DNA of 64,000 bases from Edwardiiplasma whartonense (lineage in GTDB: Bacteria; Bacillota_I; Bacilli_A; Mycoplasmatales; Mycoplasmataceae), in the NCBI RefSeq assembly GCF_023566315.1, contig NZ_JAKNSU010000001.1; one strand, 5' to 3'. The position numbers and the translations under genes are program-made. Of this stretch, positions 60,002 to 64,000 are shown piece by piece. The stretch's first letter is position 1, and every line of letters begins with the position of its first letter. The notes beneath the pieces are model-generated. The model worked only from the letters and a program-made list of their open reading frames with translations. It searched no databases and was not told the origin of the DNA.

Positions 60002-60118
60002 TGTTATAATCAAAAAAGAAAACAAGTTTAAATAAGAAAGGTAAAAGAAAAAAGACAAACCGTTTGGTTTGCCTACTTTTAAGGGAAAAAACTAAAATCA
60101 ACCCTTTAAGCATTTTTA
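60002..60118 (+). promoter_or_regulatory. Orphan extended -10 promoter and possible short RNA in a gene-free interval
   Basis: TGTTATAAT (60002-60010) is a good extended -10. Within the next 100 bases lie CAAACC/GGTTTG (60056-60071, 4-base loop) and a weaker GGGAA-type hairpin (about 60080-60105) before a T5 run. No ORF with a proper start is seen. The gene-free interval runs from 59875 to 60585 (711 bases); a small RNA or a long 5' leader of the 60586 gene are both possible. Confidence 0.35.
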
Positions 60119-60232
60119 ATTAACAACAAAATACCCTGGTTTTAATAAAATAGACAGAAAGTTTCTATTTTTAACCAGAATTAGAAAAATGGTCAAATTA
60201 TTAAGTTATTGTCATTAGGAGTAATCAGTCAA

Positions 60233-60273
60233 AAATTCATCATTAGCATGAGTTTTGTTAGATTGATGAATTT
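60233..60273. other. Inverted repeat in the gene-free interval
   Basis: AAATTCATCA (60233-60242) and TGATGAATTT (60264-60273) form a perfect 10-bp stem with a 21-base loop. The role is unknown. Confidence 0.4.
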
Positions 60274-60371
60274 AATTAACCTAAAGGTATTAAATTATTG
60301 TTGTTTTTAAATTGAATGGCGTAATCTTTTTAAACTTAACTCAATCTGTAAATACCTTATTGATTAAATTG

Positions 60372-60394
60372 TTAGTTGTTACATTAACAACTAA
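60372..60394. other. Perfect 23-bp palindromic site
   Basis: TTAGTTGTTA (60372-60381), CAT, then TAACAACTAA (60385-60394): a perfect 10-bp inverted repeat with a 3-base centre, 192 bases before the 60586 start. It resembles an operator or a recombination/protein site; no owner protein is identified. Confidence 0.45.
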
Positions 60395-60585
60395 TTACTC
60401 ATATCCAACAACATAAACATTAGATTACGGCACAAAATAAGTATTATTAATCAATCAGATGACATAACTGCTGAGTGGTTGTTACAGTTTTTGTTTAGGT
60501 CTTTAATAAAATCTCTTAATAATCCGATCATTAATTATTAACAAGTTAAATAAACAAAATTAGCTTAAGTTTATGGAAGGAAATT

Positions 60586-62817
60586 ATGAAGAAAAAACAA
60601 AACCCAAATTTAATTAAAAATGAATTTATGTGGGAGGAGCCAAAGAAAAAAACAAAACTCTATAAAAACTGAAAACTTTATGCAATTGCTTTACCAGTAA
60701 TTGCAATTGCAGCGGGAACCGGATCTGGAATTTATTATGGTGTCAATGGCCATTCTAAAAAGGTTGATTTAAGTACCCTTCATCTTAATACACAATCAAT
60801 TGCTGGCTTTGAAGGCATGAGTAAGGTTGATGCTTTCGAAATGTTTTTGAAAAACAATGAAAATATTTCTAATTTAGAAACCAAAGTTGAAGTTGGTGAT
60901 TTTTCTCCGCCTTCATACAATTCAAATGGTAATTTAACTATAAAAGCAAAAGCTAATAGTGGGTGCAAAGGTGAAGTTGCAGTCATGATTGATACCTTTG
61001 GACAAGTAAATTTGAATAACCTTATTAAAACCGACCTGATTGGATTTGAGAACATGAATCAAGATGATGCCTTTAGTGAGTTTTTAAGCAATCAAAACCA
61101 AAATCTTTCTGATTTAAGAGAAAGCGTTACTTTAGATTTCAGTAAACCAAGTTATACAGGGGGGGGTTCATTAACTATTACTGCTAAACCAAACACCAAA
61201 TATACTGGTGAAATTAAGATTACCATTACTGCAATTGAACAAACAGCGTTAACTGGTCTTGACCTTAATTTAGAATTTAATGAAGTATACACCGATCAAC
61301 AAGTGGCATTTGATACTTTCTTAGCAAGTAACCAAGAACAATACCCTGATTTAAGTGATAATGTTCAACCAGGTGAATTTACTCCCTCAAATTGAGGAAC
61401 CGCTGGTTCTTTAATTATTAACGCAACATCAGAAGGTAAGTATCAAGGTAATGTCACAATGAAATTTGCTAGAATGGCACAAACTGCCTTGAGTACTTTA
61501 AACACAACTACAATCACTGGTTTAGAAGACATGAATCAAGACGATGCTTTCAACGCATTCTTAAAGAATAATGAAGGTATTGATGATCTTGGAGCAAACG
61601 TTGACTTAACACTTAACAAACCAACTAACACCACCCCTGGTTCTTTAACAATTAAGGCAAAACCGAATACCAAATATACTGGTGAAATCACTATTATCAT
61701 CACCCCCATTGGTCAAAAAGAATTAGTTGGTCTTGATCTTAACTTAGAATTAAATGAAGTTTTCATCGATCAAAATGAAGCGTTTACTGCTTTTTTAAGC
61801 CATAACCAAAACATTGCTGATTTAGGAGAAAATGTTGAAATGGGTAAATTTGTTCCATCAGGTTATGGCGTTCCTGGTTCGCTAGAAATTATTGCAACTA
61901 ATGACGGTAAATATTTTGGAATGGTAAAAGTAGTTTTTGGAGCAAGACAACAAAAAAGTTTATCTACTTTAGTTCAAACTAATCTTGTTGGTACAAAAGG
62001 AATGTCTCAGGATGACGCCTTCGAAGCTTTCTTAAAAAACAATCCAGAAGTTACTGATTTAAAAGAATATGTATTGATTACTTTTAATGAACCAGATTAT
62101 GACAAAGAGGGTTCATTAACTATTACTGCTAAACCAAACACCAAATATACTGGAACAATCACTATTAAGATTAGTGGAGTTGTTAGAATTGATCTTAATG
62201 ATTTAAATGAACTTAATAAAAATATCCCGGGAACTAAGGAAATCTCAGATTCTGGAAATACAGAACTTGCATTAACAATGTTCTTAGATGCTAACAAGGA
62301 CCAATATCCAGATTTAAGTGGTAATGTCACAGTGAACTCTTTTTCACCACCAACCACTACTAAAGAAGGTACATTAAACATTGGAGGGACGAACAAATAC
62401 ACCGGTTCTATTGTTGTAACTTTTAGTAAAATTCCAGCTCCAGAAAAAGATCAACAAATTGTGGATGTAATTAGTGATCCTGATAAGGTGAAATTTGGTG
62501 CTACAATGGGTGTTAACCAAAAATTGCAGGACTTCATTGATGGTGTAATAAATGGTGGAGAACATTCAGAAGAACCACATTGATACCTTAAAGGTCAATT
62601 GTTGCCTTATTTAGAGAAATTTCTGGTTTTAAAAGAAATTGATTATGATAAGTTTAAATTCTTGGGATTATTTCTTCTTGATGAAACCACTCCATTAACT
62701 GATGAATATATTGCAGAACATGCTAAGGTAGATGGATCTATAGAATTGAGAGTAAAGTTCAGTTATGGTACGATTCAAGAAAAATTTGTCAATTTCTCTT
62801 TGAGTTTTAAAGCATAA
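60586..62817 (+). CDS. Surface repeat protein with single N-terminal anchor and seven AF-FL modules
   Basis: The 743-residue protein starts at ATG 60586 behind GGAAGG. A basic region (MKKKQNPNLIKNEF, EEPKKKTKLYKNWK) precedes one hydrophobic segment (about residues 30-52), so it is anchored by a membrane helix rather than lipid. Then come seven modules of about 75-80 residues with the core (M)xxDxAFxxFLxxNxxxxDL...V, followed by G(S/T)L(T/N)I.A(K)PNTKYTG.I.I.I. The last about 130 residues are unlike the modules and contain HWYLKGQLLPYLEKFLVL. The modules are shared with the lipoprotein from 62923. UGA-Trp occurs in several units. Adhesion or binding is likely but inferred. Confidence 0.82.
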
Positions 62818-62821
62818 GAGC

Positions 62822-62849
62822 AATAAAAATAGCAAGAACTATTTTTATT
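62822..62849 (+). terminator. Terminator of the 60586 gene
   Basis: AATAAAAATAG (62822-62832) pairs with CTATTTTTATT (62839-62849) around CAAGAA, AT-rich but with a T-rich flank. Confidence 0.65.
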
Positions 62850-62882
62850 TCCTTTATTTTTAAAGAATATCTAAAAAGAAAA

Positions 62883-62891
62883 TGGTAAAAT
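62883..62891 (+). promoter_or_regulatory. Extended -10 promoter of the last lipoprotein
   Basis: TGGTAAAAT lies 32 bases before the ATG at 62923; AAAGGAGAGGAG follows as ribosome site. Confidence 0.55.
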
Positions 62892-62922
62892 ATAGTACTT
62901 ACAAAAGGAGAGGAGAGAAAAA

Positions 62923-64000
62923 ATGAAAAACTTACTTTCTCTATTAGCGGCATTAGGCTTAACTGCCACTGCTGCCACTACAGTGATTGCTTGTGGCAGT
63001 CCTAAGAACTCAGTTGTAATTAAAAAAACTGCCTTAAAAGATTTAAATCTGAAAACTCGCTTAAAAAATTCAGTAAAGAACCAACAAGCAGCGTTTGATT
63101 CGTTTATCGAAATGAATCCTGAATTTAGTGACTTACACGATAGTGTCCAAGTTATTGCTTTTGATGTTCCTGATTATAACAAAGAAGGTTCATTAGAAGT
63201 TGAAGCAAAAACAAACACAAAGTACAGTGGAACTTTGACGATCACGATTCCAGAACTAACCAAAACCGATATCACTGGTCTGATAACAAACACAACCATT
63301 CAAGGTACTGAAAACATGACTGTTGATCAAGCCTTCCAAGCTTTCTTAGAAGCTAACAACAGCTGAACTAACTTAGGCGATTATGTTGAAGTTGATAGTT
63401 TTACTGCTGCCACTTACACAAGTAATGGTTCTTTAACCATTAAGGCTAAAACAAATACAGCATACACTGGATCAATTGAAATTAGAATCAATGCAATTGG
63501 TCAAACAAGCTTAATTGACCTGAATCTAAAAACTTTATTATCAACCTCAGTAACTGATCAACAAGCAGCGTTTGATTTATTCATTAAAATGAACCCTGAA
63601 GTTAGTGATTTAAGTGATGATGTGCAAATTGTTGGCTTTACTGCTCCAGATTACAACCAAACTGGATCATTAGAAGTTGAAGCAAAGCCAAGCACAAATT
63701 ACAGTGGAACTTTAACCATCACGATTCCAGAACTAAACAAAACTGATATTACTCGTTTGATTAACAATCAAACCATTCAAGGTACTGAAAAGATGACTGA
63801 AGCGCAAGCCTTTCAGGCTTTCTTAGAAGCGAATAACAGCTGAACTAACTTAAACGACTATGTTGAAGTTGATAGTTTTACTGCTGCCACTTACACAAGT
63901 AATGGTGCTTTAACCATTAAGGCTAAAGCAAATACAGCATACACTGGATCAATTGAAATTAGAATTAATGCAATTGGTCAAACAAGCTTAAATGACCTAC
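62923..64000 (+). CDS. Repeat surface lipoprotein, 3' end outside window
   Basis: At least 359 residues are present and the frame is open at the window end. The signal peptide MKNLLSLLAALGLTATAATT ends in VIACG (Cys about residue 24), so it is lipid-anchored. The modules are the same AF-FL type as in the 60586 protein: QQAAFDSFIEMNPEFSDL, QAFQAFLEANNSWTNL and so on, with GSLEVEAKTNTKYSGTLTIT. They alternate as two kinds, giving a 159-residue super-unit repeated at the DNA level with 477-bp spacing. UGA-Trp occurs in NNSWTNL. The start is ATG 62923. It is separated from the 60586 gene by a terminator and its own promoter. Confidence 0.85.
63120..64000 (+). repeat. 477-bp tandem super-repeat in the last lipoprotein gene
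   Basis: The stretch around AGCTGAACTAACTTA at 63361 recurs at 63838, and the following about 90 bases, coding for YVEVDSFTAATYTSNG, are almost the same. The unit holds two modules (159 residues). The second copy is cut by the window end. Confidence 0.75.

Noticed and set aside
1..64000. tRNA or rRNA genes, IS elements, prophage genes and CRISPR arrays
   Set aside because: I looked for T-loop-like GTTCGA patterns with cloverleaf flanks, transposase motifs, integrases and regularly spaced short repeats. Only protein-coding repeats were found.

Overview
The window is chromosomal DNA of a Mollicute that reads UGA as tryptophan. TGA codons interrupt most conserved genes at positions where the families carry Trp (for example rpmH, dnaA, gyrB, lysS), and real ends are TAA or TAG. 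The DNA is strongly A+T rich. Secreted proteins are mostly lipoproteins with signal peptides ending in an AC-G or SC-G lipobox. Gene order and surface-protein style fit the Spiroplasma / Entomoplasma / Mesoplasma branch; I cannot name the species.

Layout. 1-11700, mostly minus strand: prs (cut by the window edge), a PH-like protein, a four-helix membrane protein, a MATE transporter divergent from an ABC-F ATPase plus MarR regulator, two tandem TatD nucleases, mnmE, yidC, rnpA and rpmH. 11701-13611: the replication origin, with DnaA-box-like sequences on both sides of dnaA. 13612-24105, mostly plus: dnaN, rnmV, rsmA, gyrB and gyrA, interrupted by a minus-strand cutC-manA-ROK operon and by a nucleoside deoxyribosyltransferase between gyrB and gyrA. 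24106-25781: two paralogous membrane proteins of unknown function with a tiny upstream ORF. 25782-37416: serS, SRP RNA, tadA, an HxlR regulator, then dnaX-recR-tmk-holB-trmN6-like-tilS, ftsH, hslO and a small zinc-ribbon-like protein. 37649-42175: a MacB-like ABC ATPase and a 1118-residue FtsX-type permease. 42215-47370: a 903-residue repeat lipoprotein, an alpha/beta hydrolase, proC and a DUF1904 protein. 47473-50962: lysS, rpsF-ssb-rpsR and an unknown gene. 51001-56214: a 1737-residue surface protein on the minus strand. 56427-64000: rplI-dnaB, a lipoprotein, a 711-base gene-free interval, and two related repeat surface proteins, the last cut by the window edge.

The core is information processing: replication initiation and its clamp, clamp loader, helicase and gyrase; rRNA and tRNA maturation; membrane insertion and quality control. 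Housekeeping genes mostly point away from dnaA on both sides, as expected if replication starts there. The accessory part is surface proteins built from tandem modules (four genes plus one non-repeat lipoprotein), small membrane proteins and transport. Several convergent pairs share terminators that overlap their stop codons, and extended -10 promoters (TGnTANAAT) recur. I saw no tRNA gene, transposase, phage gene or CRISPR array. The most interesting parts are the modular surface proteins, the gene-free interval with an orphan promoter, a possible slippage site in dnaX, and candidate leaders before the ABC-F gene and rpsF.
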